Shown: positions 8,242-15,258, counted from the first letter of the stretch. The stretch is DNA of 43,639 nucleotides from an uncultured Clostridia bacterium (GCA_937925475.1 CALEWH010000013.1:1-43639); one strand, 5' to 3'. The notes: generated by a model from the sequence alone, not told the origin. Program-made: numbers and translations.

Positions 8242-9123
8242 ATGAAGACTTTATTTTACATAACCAAACGAAACATGAAAATGTTTTTTAAAGATAAAGG
8301 AATGTTCTTTACTTCTCTTATAACACCTATCATATTATTGGTATTATTTGTAACTTTTTTAGCTAAAATTTATAAACAAAGCTTACCAGCAGGACTTCCA
8401 GAGGGAATACAATATGGGATTGTAAACGGACAATTATTTTCATCTTTATTTGCTGTAAGTTGTGTAACCGTTGCTTTTTGTGCAAATATGCTTATGGTTT
8501 CCGACAAGGTTAATGGCACAAAAAAAGACATGTATATTACTCCAACTAAAAAATCTACCATTGCAATGTCATATTATTTTGCATCTTTATTTGCCACTTT
8601 GCTAGTTGCGCTTGTTGGCACAGTTGCATGTTTTATCTATATTGGAGCAACAGGTTGGTATATGTCATTTGGAGATGTAGTTTTAATTTTTATAGATTTA
8701 TTTATGCTTAGTCTGTTTGGAACAGCATTATCTTCAATTATAAATTGTTTTCTATCATCTCAAGGACAAATATCTGCTGTTGGAACTATTGTTAGTGCCG
8801 GGTATGGCTTTATATGTGGAGCTTATATGCCTATATCTCAAATGGGCGCGGTTATGCAAAATGTTTTAGCATTTTTGCCCGGGACATATGGAACATCTCT
8901 ACTTAAATATCATGCTTTGAATGGCGTATTTAGAGAAATGTCTAAACAAGGAATTTCTGCAGAGGTTGTATCTGGCATAAAAGATAATATTGACTGCAAT
9001 GTATACTTTTTTGGCAATCAAGTAAGCATTGGAACCATGTATGGAATTATGATAGGCTCAATAATTTTGCTTATTGGTGCTTACATACTTATAAGCGTGT
9101 TAAGAGCCAAAAAGAAAAAATAA
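8242..9123 (+). CDS. ABC-2 type transporter permease
   Basis: A 293-residue membrane protein beginning 1 bp after the ATPase stop. It has an N-terminal membrane anchor (residues about 24-43), a short extracellular stretch, and five further hydrophobic segments, the usual six-helix ABC-2 layout. The FLPGTYGTSLLKYHALNG region matches the conserved C-terminal part of the family, where the last loop precedes the final helix. It should form a dimer with two copies of the ATPase. No substrate-determining domain is visible. The operon ends in a strong hairpin. Confidence 0.9.
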   Translation: MKTLFYITKRNMKMFFKDKGMFFTSLITPIILLVLFVTFLAKIYKQSLPAGLPEGIQYGIVNGQLFSSLFAVSCVTVAFCANMLMVSDKVNGTKKDMYITPTKKSTIAMSYYFASLFATLLVALVGTVACFIYIGATGWYMSFGDVVLIFIDLFMLSLFGTALSSIINCFLSSQGQISAVGTIVSAGYGFICGAYMPISQMGAVMQNVLAFLPGTYGTSLLKYHALNGVFREMSKQGISAEVVSGIKDNIDCNVYFFGNQVSIGTMYGIMIGSIILLIGAYILISVLRAKKKK

Positions 9124-9141
9124 AAAATTTTAAAGCAAAAA

Positions 9142-9172
9142 AAATACAACCGAGCAAGGTTGTATTTTTTTG
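9142..9172. terminator. Bidirectional terminator between convergent genes
   Basis: AATACAACC / GGTTGTATT stem with a 6-nt loop, A-rich on the left and T-rich on the right. It serves the ABC operon on the plus strand and the small membrane protein gene on the minus strand. Confidence 0.9.
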
Positions 9173-9184
9173 TGTTTTGTTTTC

Positions 9185-9604
9185 TTATTTAAAGAAAATA
9201 TGCATTCCACCTAATGCAAAGAATAGCACACCACCAACCAATGCAATGGTTGGTAAAACATTTGCAAGAATCAATGCTGTAGTGCCTTTCCCATTGATTT
9301 TTCTTTGTTGTTTGGCTAAATTGATTGCTTTTATTTGAATTGAAGGTGTAAAAATCAAAACCAAAACTAAAACAAAAATACCCAAGCCAATATTTACCTG
9401 CCATGAACTAGCAACCAATATGAATGCAATCAAATAAATAATGGTGCTGACAATAGTTACAACAATAGATAATTTCCCTTTTTTGTTATCTTTTAATTCT
9501 TCTTCTGTTGGATTGCGATTGATTTCGGTATCTCTTTTTCTTTCTATTTTCCAAAGTTTTCCGATAGCTTCAAACGTTGCCTTTAAACCTCTAAAAAATT
9601 TCAT
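9185..9604 (-). CDS. Small three-helix membrane protein, unknown function
   Basis: A 139-residue protein with a GGGAG ribosome binding site a few bases before its ATG (9604). The first 40 or so residues are charged and amphipathic (WKIERKRDTEINRNPTEEEL). Three hydrophobic segments follow, at roughly residues 46-66, 70-90 and 110-135, with a basic loop KQQRKING between the second and third. No enzymatic motif is seen. It is transcribed alone from its own promoter, convergent with the ABC operon. Confidence 0.75.
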   Translation of the reverse strand: MKFFRGLKATFEAIGKLWKIERKRDTEINRNPTEEELKDNKKGKLSIVVTIVSTIIYLIAFILVASSWQVNIGLGIFVLVLVLIFTPSIQIKAINLAKQQRKINGKGTTALILANVLPTIALVGGVLFFALGGMHIFFK

Positions 9605-9634
9605 AATTACTCCCTTATGTAATATTATGAATAA

Positions 9635-9663
9635 ATTGTATCATATCAAATAAAAAATCACAA
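9635..9663 (-). promoter_or_regulatory. Promoter of the 9185-9604 gene
   Basis: On the minus strand: TTGTGA (9663-9658), 17-bp spacer, TACAAT (9640-9635), preceded by TGA, which makes an extended -10. Confidence 0.7.
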
Positions 9664-9811
9664 TAAAATTTATTTTCATAAATACAAATTGTTAAATAAT
9701 TAAAAATAAAACAATTTTTACTTTGATTTTTAATATTTTTTGTTAAAACATAGACCCCATTATTACATATCACAGGCACGAATTTAATTTTTCTCAAATC
9801 AAAGAAAATAA

Positions 9812-10110
9812 AAGCCAAAAGTAATTCAACATCTTTTAGGTCACAAAGACGTAAAAACAACAATCACTGTCTACAACAATGTGAATAGTGATTATGTGAA
9901 AGAAAGCACAAATCGCTTAAATGATAGACTAAATGAAAATGAGATTTTAAGAGAACAAAACAATCAAAATAAAGAAGAACAAGAAGAAAGGAAATCTAAT
10001 TTGGAAATTTGTCTGATGAAGATTTTGATTTAATGTTAGAAGAAATGCTTAAAGAACGAAAAGAAAGAAAACGCAAACGCAGAAGAAAAGAAAAAGATTT
10101 TGAGATGTAA
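9812..10110 (+). pseudogene. C-terminal remnant of a tyrosine recombinase (integrase)
   Basis: The frame from 9818 reads VIQHLLGHKDVKTTITVYNNV, the end of the catalytic domain of phage or ICE integrases: the LGH motif and the active-site Tyr in TTITVY. An in-frame stop lies just before it, so the core-binding domain and the Arg-bearing part are gone. The frame ends at 10031-10033. One base of shift restores a highly basic tail (DEDFDLMLEEMLKERKERKR) ending at TAA 10108-10110. It is therefore both truncated and frameshifted. It lies on the far side of a toxin/immunity-like pair from tRNA-Thr, marking the remnant of an integrated element. Confidence 0.8.
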
Positions 10111-10127
10111 ATAAATGGTAGTGAATG

Positions 10128-10157
10128 TTGATTTCAGCAAAAATCGTATGATATAAT
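10128..10157 (+). promoter_or_regulatory. Promoter of the toxin/immunity-like pair
   Basis: TTGATT (10128-10133), 18-bp spacer, TATAAT (10152-10157). The predicted start near 10164 falls inside the left arm of the hairpin described separately. Confidence 0.7.
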
Positions 10158-10202
10158 GCAAGTAAAGGTTGAAGATGCGTAATGTTCTTCAACCTTTTGC
10201 AT
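10156..10202 (+). promoter_or_regulatory. Long stem-loop in the leader of the toxin/immunity-like pair
   Basis: AAAGGTTGAAGA pairs with TCTTCAACCTTT around a 10-nt loop, and the outer ATGCAA / TTGCAT also match. There is no U run after it; instead GGAGAAGTG follows and then ATG 10226. As RNA this would be a very stable leader hairpin ending just before the ribosome binding site, so it could stabilise the mRNA or bind a regulator. Confidence 0.65.
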
Positions 10203-10225
10203 TAAAAAAGGAGAAGTGATATAAT

Positions 10226-10765
10226 ATGGGTGTATTTGATGATTTAATTAAAATCGATGAAAATGGAATAGTGAGTTATGCTGGTTGGATTGAATGGAAA
10301 CATGTTCCAATGGGGTTATTGCATTGTCCTGTATGTTTAGTTTTAGATAAATGTTGGTTTAATAACGTTCTAAAACCACAATTACCACAACATGAAAAAT
10401 GTCATTGTATAGCAACCAACATCTCAAAACCAATTCCAAATATCAATACAAATGCAAGATGTGATTTGAAAAAGTTTACTGATTATATTTTTAGTGATAA
10501 GTATGCATGGAATGGTAAAAAGGATTTATTTGAAATGTTAGGCTTTACAATAAATGATTCTCAATATCTAAAAGAAGAATATGAAAAGCAGGCGGTAAAG
10601 AATTATTGTGATAGTAAATATAAACTAGGTAAATTAGATACACAGGGACAAAGAATCAATATTGATATTGAATTTGTAAAAAATGGTAGAAATCTTGGGT
10701 TTACTTCTGGTTGGATGGTTAGACCAAAGGGAGAAATTACAAATAATACACCATTGGCAGATTAA
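10226..10765 (+). CDS. Stand-alone MuF-type toxin-like protein (phage minor-head zinc motif plus DUF6883-like domain)
   Basis: A 179-residue protein with a GGAG site before ATG 10226. Residues about 20-75 carry WKHVPMGLLHCPVC...LDKCWF...PQLPQHEKCHC, like the Cys/His zinc site near the end of SPP1 gp7 / Mu F minor head proteins. From about residue 82 a second domain begins (CDLKKFTDYIF, FEMLGFTINDSQYL, DTQGQRINIDIEF, SGWMVRPKGEI), resembling the C-terminal DUF6883-like domain found at the ends of polymorphic and phage-borne toxins. The large N-terminal phage part is absent. The neighbour 12 bp downstream looks like its immunity protein. The toxin role is inferred; no catalytic residues are proven. 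Confidence 0.6.
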   Translation: MGVFDDLIKIDENGIVSYAGWIEWKHVPMGLLHCPVCLVLDKCWFNNVLKPQLPQHEKCHCIATNISKPIPNINTNARCDLKKFTDYIFSDKYAWNGKKDLFEMLGFTINDSQYLKEEYEKQAVKNYCDSKYKLGKLDTQGQRINIDIEFVKNGRNLGFTSGWMVRPKGEITNNTPLAD

Positions 10766-10777
10766 AAAGGAGATAAT

Positions 10778-11008
10778 ATGAAATATTTAGATTTAGTTGA
10801 ATTAATAAAGGAAAAACCAGCTTATATAAAAGCTGGAGTTAAACTCGGTGATTTTGGTGCTATAATGAGTGAAAAATTAATCAATGGCAAATGGCAAGTT
10901 GTATTTTCTGAGTTTTATACAGGTAAAGATATTGCAGACATTATGGTTGCTGAAGAAGATTTGAAAGTTCATGAAAGCGTTCCGAAAGATAGATATCCTA
11001 AAAAATAA
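10778..11008 (+). CDS. DUF4926-like small protein, probable immunity partner
   Basis: A 76-residue protein with AAAAGGAG before ATG 10778. The pattern AGVKLGDFGAIMSEKLINGK then WQVVFSEFYTGKDIADIMV, ending in EEDL, fits the small beta-barrel DUF4926-like family, in which a G-x-G turn and a VxF...G...A core recur. Such proteins are commonly encoded directly after toxin domains. The 12-bp gap to the preceding gene and the shared promoter support a toxin/immunity pair. If right, it binds and blocks the C-terminal domain of the upstream protein in the cytoplasm. Function not shown by sequence alone. Confidence 0.6.
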   Translation: MKYLDLVELIKEKPAYIKAGVKLGDFGAIMSEKLINGKWQVVFSEFYTGKDIADIMVAEEDLKVHESVPKDRYPKK

Positions 11009-11009
11009 T

Positions 11010-11147
11010 TTGACAGCAATTGACAGCAATTGCACCAGTTTTAGGAAGTTTTAGAACGAATTAGACCGAGAGCTTGGGAATTGAACTCTCGGTCTTTTTT
11101 ATGGAGCAAAAATTGACAGCAATTGCACCAAAAATTGACAGCAAATG
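11010..11147. repeat. Four direct repeats of TTGACAGCAA beside tRNA-Thr
   Basis: Copies start at 11010, 11020, 11113 and 11135. The second and third share a longer 18-bp match, TTGACAGCAATTGCACCA (11020-11037 and 11113-11130). They flank a terminator and lie between the immunity-like gene and tRNA-Thr, where arm-type integrase binding sites or element ends would be expected. Confidence 0.7.
11064..11100 (+). terminator. Terminator of the toxin/immunity-like operon
   Basis: Nine-bp perfect stem GACCGAGAG / CTCTCGGTC, 13-nt loop, then T6. It lies between two copies of the direct repeat. Confidence 0.85.
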
Positions 11148-11183
11148 TTTTTTGGACTTAAAATCTTCGTTAAAAAATTAAAA

Positions 11184-11227
11184 TAAAAAAATCGCTAAAA
11201 CCCTAGGAAAATAAAGGGTTTTAGCGA
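11184..11227 (-). terminator. Terminator of the tRNA-Thr transcript
   Basis: TCGCTAAAACCC / GGGTTTTAGCGA stem with a 12-nt loop. On the minus strand it is followed by T7, 12 bases after the tRNA 3' end. Confidence 0.85.
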
Positions 11228-11238
11228 CTTTTAATAAG

Positions 11239-11313
11239 TGGAGCTACTGACGGGAATCGGACCCGTGACCCCTGCCTTACCAAGGCAGTGCTCTACCGCT
11301 GAGCCACAGTAGC
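11239..11313 (-). tRNA. tRNA-Thr (anticodon GGU)
   Basis: The reverse strand folds as a full cloverleaf: acceptor GCTACTG / CAGTAGC, D stem GCTC / GAGC, anticodon stem CTGCC / GGCAG with loop TTGGTAA (anticodon GGT), and T stem ACGGG / CCCGT with loop TCCGATT. The CCA end is encoded. It lies next to integrase remnants and the repeats, making it the likely attachment site of the element. Confidence 0.95.
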
Positions 11314-11375
11314 ATATCTATAAAAATAGGCTAATTTATTAAGTTTTTAAGTTGGTGATTTTAGGCATTTCAAAT

Positions 11376-11413
11376 CTTACCAAGGTGGTGCTCTACCGCT
11401 GAGCCACACCAGC
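11376..11413 (-). pseudogene. 5' half of a second tRNA-Thr (GGU), cut just past the anticodon loop
   Basis: The minus strand reads GCTGGTG, then the same D arm as the intact gene, then CCACC TTGGTAAG. After this the 3' anticodon stem, T arm and acceptor half are missing and unrelated sequence follows. Bases 11377-11408 match 11277-11308 of the intact tRNA except for two positions. It is the first unit behind a consensus promoter, so the original tandem tRNA operon has lost a half gene. Confidence 0.85.
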
Positions 11414-11551
11414 ATAGTGCTGTTTAGTGTAAGAAGCGTGTAGTGAAAAATGAGTTGGGTTTTGGATTAACTTTATTGTTATGCAAAACTATTGGACTTT
11501 GTCCTTGCGCTAATTGCAATAATGGTCGTAATTGAGTATGTTTAAAGGTGT

Positions 11552-11581
11552 TTGACACAATAATTATGACACGCATATTAT
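11552..11581 (+). promoter_or_regulatory. Divergent promoter for the SPFH operon, overlapping the tRNA promoter
   Basis: Plus strand TTGACA (11552-11557), 18-bp spacer, TATTAT (11576-11581). Its -10 lies on top of the minus-strand -10 (11577-11582), so the two promoters cannot be occupied at once. It is about 100 bp before ATG 11685. Confidence 0.5.
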
Positions 11582-11605
11582 ATGAAAAGAGCGGACATAT
11601 GTCAA
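11577..11605 (-). promoter_or_regulatory. Perfect consensus promoter of the tRNA-Thr unit
   Basis: Minus strand TTGACA (11605-11600), 17-bp spacer, TATAAT (11582-11577): every base matches the sigma-A consensus, as expected for a stable RNA gene. It reads through the half tRNA into the intact tRNA-Thr. Confidence 0.85.
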
Positions 11606-11684
11606 GTTTTTACAAGAATATGTTTATTTTATTTTTATGTTGGAGAGCTTTGTGATATTATATTGTAAACAAAAGGAGATAATG

Positions 11685-12128
11685 ATGGTTTTATTGGGGA
11701 GTATATTAGAATTTTTCAAAAACAAAGACAACATATGGGCGATAGTAGGCATTGGACTACTTGTTTTGCTAGTGCTTGTATGTTTGATAAGATTAATAGT
11801 AAAACGCCGAAAGATCAAAAAAACCGGCATAAATGAAGTTGGCGGAATCAGATACTCGGCGGAAAGTGATGTTCAAGGCGCTGATGGCGGTGCAAACATG
11901 ACCTATCAAAAAGGTGACATAGTTATTGCACAAAACGCGACTGAGGTTGCTGGCATCAAAAACAAAGTTAAACCTGGCAAATACACAATACTTTCGACTA
12001 ATGAAAGTATGGACAAAATCAATGTTCGCATCGGCACTTATGTGAGAGAAATCGAGCACGGCGGACAAATAGTTTTGGCAGAAGGTGAGAGCATTACGCC
12101 AGTGAGCAATTCAATAATTTTAAGATAA
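11685..12128 (+). CDS. Single-pass membrane protein with a cytosolic beta-rich domain
   Basis: ATG 11685 is chosen because AAGGAG ends at 11678, six bases before it; ATG 11682 (three bases) and 11637 fit worse. The 147-residue product has one membrane helix near residues 16-38 (WAIVGIGLLVLLVLVCLIRLIV), a basic stop-transfer KRRKIKK, then about 100 residues that look like a small beta domain (KPGKYTILST, VLAEGESITPVS). It heads an operon with the SPFH and zinc-ribbon genes 10 bp and further downstream, so it may anchor that complex, as small membrane partners do in B. subtilis ydjGHI. Homology to a named family is not established. Confidence 0.75.
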   Translation: MVLLGSILEFFKNKDNIWAIVGIGLLVLLVLVCLIRLIVKRRKIKKTGINEVGGIRYSAESDVQGADGGANMTYQKGDIVIAQNATEVAGIKNKVKPGKYTILSTNESMDKINVRIGTYVREIEHGGQIVLAEGESITPVSNSIILR

Positions 12129-12138
12129 GGAGAAAATA

Positions 12139-13191
12139 ATGGGACTATTCAGTTTTTTAAAAAATAACACTTTAAAAGTAATCGAGTGGTTGGATGACAG
12201 CAAAAACACCATCGTGTATCGTTATCCAATGGACGGCAGAAGCATAATGTTTGGCAGTAAACTTACAGTTAGGGCTAGTCAAATCGCAGTTTTCGTTAAT
12301 AAAGGCAAGGTTGCCGATGTTTTCCAACCTGGCATGTACACTTTGTCTACTTCAAACTTGCCTATCTTGACCCAACTTTTATCGCTTCCATATGGCTTCA
12401 AATCGCCATTTTATAGTGAAGTTTACTTTATTAACACAAAACAATTTACAAATCAAAAGTGGGGCACTAGCAATCCGCTAACCATGCGTGATAAAGAGTT
12501 TGGCAATATCCGAATCAAAGCATTTGGAACATTTGCATATAAGGTTGATAATGCCGAAACATTTTTAGGTGAGTTGTTTGGCACAAACTCGACTTTTGCA
12601 ACAGAAGACATTACAAACTATCTAAAAAGTATGCTTGTATCAGGCATTAGCGACACTATTGCCGAATCCAAAGTATCAGCACTTGATCTAGCCTGCAACT
12701 TGACTGAGTTTAATGAAGTCGTTAAGACAAATCTGTCAGAAAAGTTCTCCGAACTTGGCCTAAAACTTACAAACCTTGTAATCGAAAACATCTCATTCCC
12801 AGAAGAGATCGAGAAGGCTCTTGACACGCGCAGTAGTATGGGCATACTTGGTGACAAGATGGACACATTTGTCAAATATCAAACAGCCAATGCGATGCGT
12901 GACGCTGCCAACAATCCAAACGGCGGACTAGCAAATGCCGGAGTTGGCGTGGGTGCAGGGCTTGCCATGAGCAATATTATGAAAGAAAGCCTTTCGCAAA
13001 ACACCGAACAAACAAAAACTGTTCAAAAAAAGCATTGCACAAATTGTGGAGCAGAGATGAAAAAGAGCGCAAAGTTCTGCCCAGAATGTGGTGAGAAACA
13101 AGTTTCTGCTGAGGGTGTGTGCCCAGAATGTGGTGAGAAAGTATCTCCAAAAGCAAAATTTTGTGGAAACTGTGGAGCAAAATTGAAATAG
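12139..13191 (+). CDS. SPFH-domain protein with C-terminal zinc ribbons (YdjI / virion-core-like)
   Basis: A 350-residue cytosolic protein with an AAGGAG site. The first 260 or so residues resemble the SPFH/band-7-like family that includes B. subtilis YdjI (IEWLDDSKNTIVYRYPMDG at the start, SQIAVFVNKGKVADVFQPG, then a helical part with FPEEIEKALD). A Gly/Ala-rich linker at 255-275 leads to two double-Cys ribbons, CTNC...CPEC and CPEC...CGNC. Proteins of this kind assemble on membranes and recruit partners. In B. subtilis, YdjI is encoded with YdjG, YdjH and the PspA-type YdjF; here PspA is absent from the window. Confidence 0.85.
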   Translation: MGLFSFLKNNTLKVIEWLDDSKNTIVYRYPMDGRSIMFGSKLTVRASQIAVFVNKGKVADVFQPGMYTLSTSNLPILTQLLSLPYGFKSPFYSEVYFINTKQFTNQKWGTSNPLTMRDKEFGNIRIKAFGTFAYKVDNAETFLGELFGTNSTFATEDITNYLKSMLVSGISDTIAESKVSALDLACNLTEFNEVVKTNLSEKFSELGLKLTNLVIENISFPEEIEKALDTRSSMGILGDKMDTFVKYQTANAMRDAANNPNGGLANAGVGVGAGLAMSNIMKESLSQNTEQTKTVQKKHCTNCGAEMKKSAKFCPECGEKQVSAEGVCPECGEKVSPKAKFCGNCGAKLK

Positions 13192-13192
13192 T

Positions 13193-14224
13193 ATGTCAAA
13201 AATAATTAAGTGCAAAAATTGCGGAAACAATCTTAGTTATGATCCTGACATAAACTGCCTTGTGTGCGAGCATTGTGGGTCAAAAACCACATTTAATCAA
13301 GTCAAATTTGGTGGCAAAAAACCGCTTGATACGAGTGTTTCGACAAGACTAAATGGAGTGCGAGTATGCCCATCGTGTGGAGCTAAAGACACATTTGAAG
13401 AAAACAATGTTTCGATAAAATGTGCATATTGTGGAACTCCTGTCGTTATGGAGAGTTTTAAAAACAATATTGACGCAATTATTCCTTTTTCTATCTCGAA
13501 AAAGGGCGCGATAAATTGCTACAAAAACTGGCTTCGCAATCGTGTTTGGGCGCCAAAATCGCTTAAAAAACTAGCAAAGGCTGGTGCATTTGAAGGATAT
13601 TATCTGCCTGCGTGGGCCTACGATGCCGAAGTTGATACATCGTACTCGGGCACACTTGTTGAGACGATAGAAACTCGCACAACAGACAAAGACGGAAATC
13701 GTGTTGTCAAAACGTACGAGAAAAGAACGCCAGTGTATGGCAATCGCAACGACCAGTTTGTGGACACCATTGTGACCGGAAACAATAAATTGTCCAATAG
13801 CATTTTGCAAGATCTCGAACCTTTTGATTATTCGCGACTAAAAGTGTATAGAGACGAATACATATTTGGTCTAAAAGTTGACAATTTTATATATAGCGCT
13901 GTCGAAGGATACAATATGGCGCAAAACGAGATGAAATCGGTTGTGCGTGACCGCATATATCGCCAGTATCGTAGAGCAAACAAACAGCTTGAAAATCTTA
14001 GAATGTCAAATAGTTATAAAAATGTAAAACAAGCACGATACTTGCTTCCAATGTGGAGTGCATCATATACTTTCAAAAACAAAAAATATACAGTCAACAT
14101 CAATGGCAGTACAGGGCAAGTCAAAGGAACAGCGCCTGTTTCAAAATGGAAAGTGTTCTTGGCGACCTTGTTGGGACTAGCGGTTGTTGGACTTATAATT
14201 TGGTTTGCGATAAGACGAACATAA
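13193..14224 (+). CDS. TFIIB-type zinc-ribbon membrane protein (YdjG-like)
   Basis: A 343-residue protein whose ATG lies 1 bp after the SPFH gene stop. Two zinc ribbons open it: CKNC...CEHC at residues 7-29 and CPSC...CAYC around 63-83. A central domain of about 200 residues follows (IIPFSISKKGA, LKKLAKAGAFEGYYLPAWAYDAE), a pattern common to the zinc-ribbon membrane proteins related to YdjG. A single membrane helix near residues 318-338 and RRT end the protein, so the ribbons face the cytoplasm. It should work with the two upstream products in a membrane-associated complex, probably for envelope stress; this role is inferred from the family. Confidence 0.85.
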   Translation: MSKIIKCKNCGNNLSYDPDINCLVCEHCGSKTTFNQVKFGGKKPLDTSVSTRLNGVRVCPSCGAKDTFEENNVSIKCAYCGTPVVMESFKNNIDAIIPFSISKKGAINCYKNWLRNRVWAPKSLKKLAKAGAFEGYYLPAWAYDAEVDTSYSGTLVETIETRTTDKDGNRVVKTYEKRTPVYGNRNDQFVDTIVTGNNKLSNSILQDLEPFDYSRLKVYRDEYIFGLKVDNFIYSAVEGYNMAQNEMKSVVRDRIYRQYRRANKQLENLRMSNSYKNVKQARYLLPMWSASYTFKNKKYTVNINGSTGQVKGTAPVSKWKVFLATLLGLAVVGLIIWFAIRRT

Positions 14225-14252
14225 TAAAATCCCTTTGGGGTTTTATTTTTTT
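14224..14252 (+). terminator. Terminator of the SPFH operon
   Basis: AAAATCCC / GGGGTTTT hairpin with loop TTT followed by ATTTTTTT, right after the stop codon. Confidence 0.85.
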
Positions 14253-14292
14253 GTCGTTTGTGCTAATTGATGCGATATTTTCGCAATAAAAA

Positions 14293-14322
14293 ATTGTTAT
14301 TGAAACGGATTTGTGATATGAT
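14293..14322 (+). promoter_or_regulatory. Promoter of holB, possibly giving a leaderless mRNA
   Basis: TTGTTA (14293-14299 region), a spacer of about 17 bp, TATGAT (14317-14322). A start 7 bases downstream would fall on ATG 14329. No Shine-Dalgarno sequence is present before that ATG. Confidence 0.5.
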
Positions 14323-14328
14323 ATGTGT

Positions 14329-15258
14329 ATGAAAAACATATATTTAGAGTCACATATTCATAAAATTATTAGTACTGATTTGCAAAACAATATGCTAAAT
14401 CATAGTTATATGCTTATTTCAAATGACAAACTTCTCATCAACGAGTATGCAAGACTTGTCGCGTGTGAGATATTGTGCAAGGACAACTGCGGAACATGTC
14501 CCACTTGTATAAAGGTGCTAAATCACAATCATAGTGATGTTGTCGAGTATCCCCAAAACGACAAAGGAATATTGTCTGCTGATGCTGATAAAATAATCGA
14601 TGATTCGTTTGTACTGCCAATGGAAGCGGATAAAAAAATATACATATTACACAACTTTGATGAAAGCAATGTTGTCGTGCAAAACAAACTATTAAAAACA
14701 ATCGAAGAGCCAAGTAAGAGTGTTGTGTTTTTGATTACTTGTAGCAATGAGAGCCTTGTTTTGCCTACTATTAGATCGCGCTGTAAAAAAGTGGTCGAGC
14801 CCGTTTTGGATAAAACACAAGTGAGTGATTACTTAAAACGATTTTACAAAACAGACGATGCTACTGCGTCAAAAATCGCAGAGATAAGCGACGGAAATTT
14901 GACGCTTGCCGTCGACTATGTAGGCGACAATAAAATGCTTGCCATGCGCGAACTTGCCATTGAAATACTTTCAAAAATGACATCTAGTAGCGAAGTGTTA
15001 AAATATTCGGTTGAGATTCAAAAATATAAAGCCAATCTGGAAGTGTTTTTTAATGTAATGCTTGATGTACTTGACTTGTCAATGCGTAGTAGGGTTTTGG
15101 GTAAAAACACTACCCTTTACAACGAAAAAGCCACTCTTGGCGCAAGCAAGATCATCGGTCAAGCGATAAGAAAAATAAAGAGCAATTGCAATACAAACTC
15201 GATTGTTGAGGGAGTTTTGCTAGGGATATTAGAGGAGAGATATAAATGCCAAAAGTAA
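14329..15258 (+). CDS. holB: DNA polymerase III delta' subunit
   Basis: A 309-residue clamp-loader subunit; it works with tau/gamma and delta to place the sliding clamp on primed DNA. It has the AAA+ layout with CKDNCGTCPTC as the zinc module, LKTIEEPSKSVVFLITCS as the sensor region and IRSRCKKV as the SRC motif. A true Walker A is absent, as usual in delta'. ATG 14329 is chosen over ATG 14323 because the promoter places the mRNA start there. The stop overlaps ricT by 13 bp, and the gene heads the holB-ricT-trmN6-rsmI operon that is conserved in Firmicutes. Confidence 0.9.
   Translation: MKNIYLESHIHKIISTDLQNNMLNHSYMLISNDKLLINEYARLVACEILCKDNCGTCPTCIKVLNHNHSDVVEYPQNDKGILSADADKIIDDSFVLPMEADKKIYILHNFDESNVVVQNKLLKTIEEPSKSVVFLITCSNESLVLPTIRSRCKKVVEPVLDKTQVSDYLKRFYKTDDATASKIAEISDGNLTLAVDYVGDNKMLAMRELAIEILSKMTSSSEVLKYSVEIQKYKANLEVFFNVMLDVLDLSMRSRVLGKNTTLYNEKATLGASKIIGQAIRKIKSNCNTNSIVEGVLLGILEERYKCQK

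Noticed and set aside
10156..10202. Rho-independent terminator
   Set aside because: The stem is strong but no T run follows; it sits directly between a promoter and a ribosome site.
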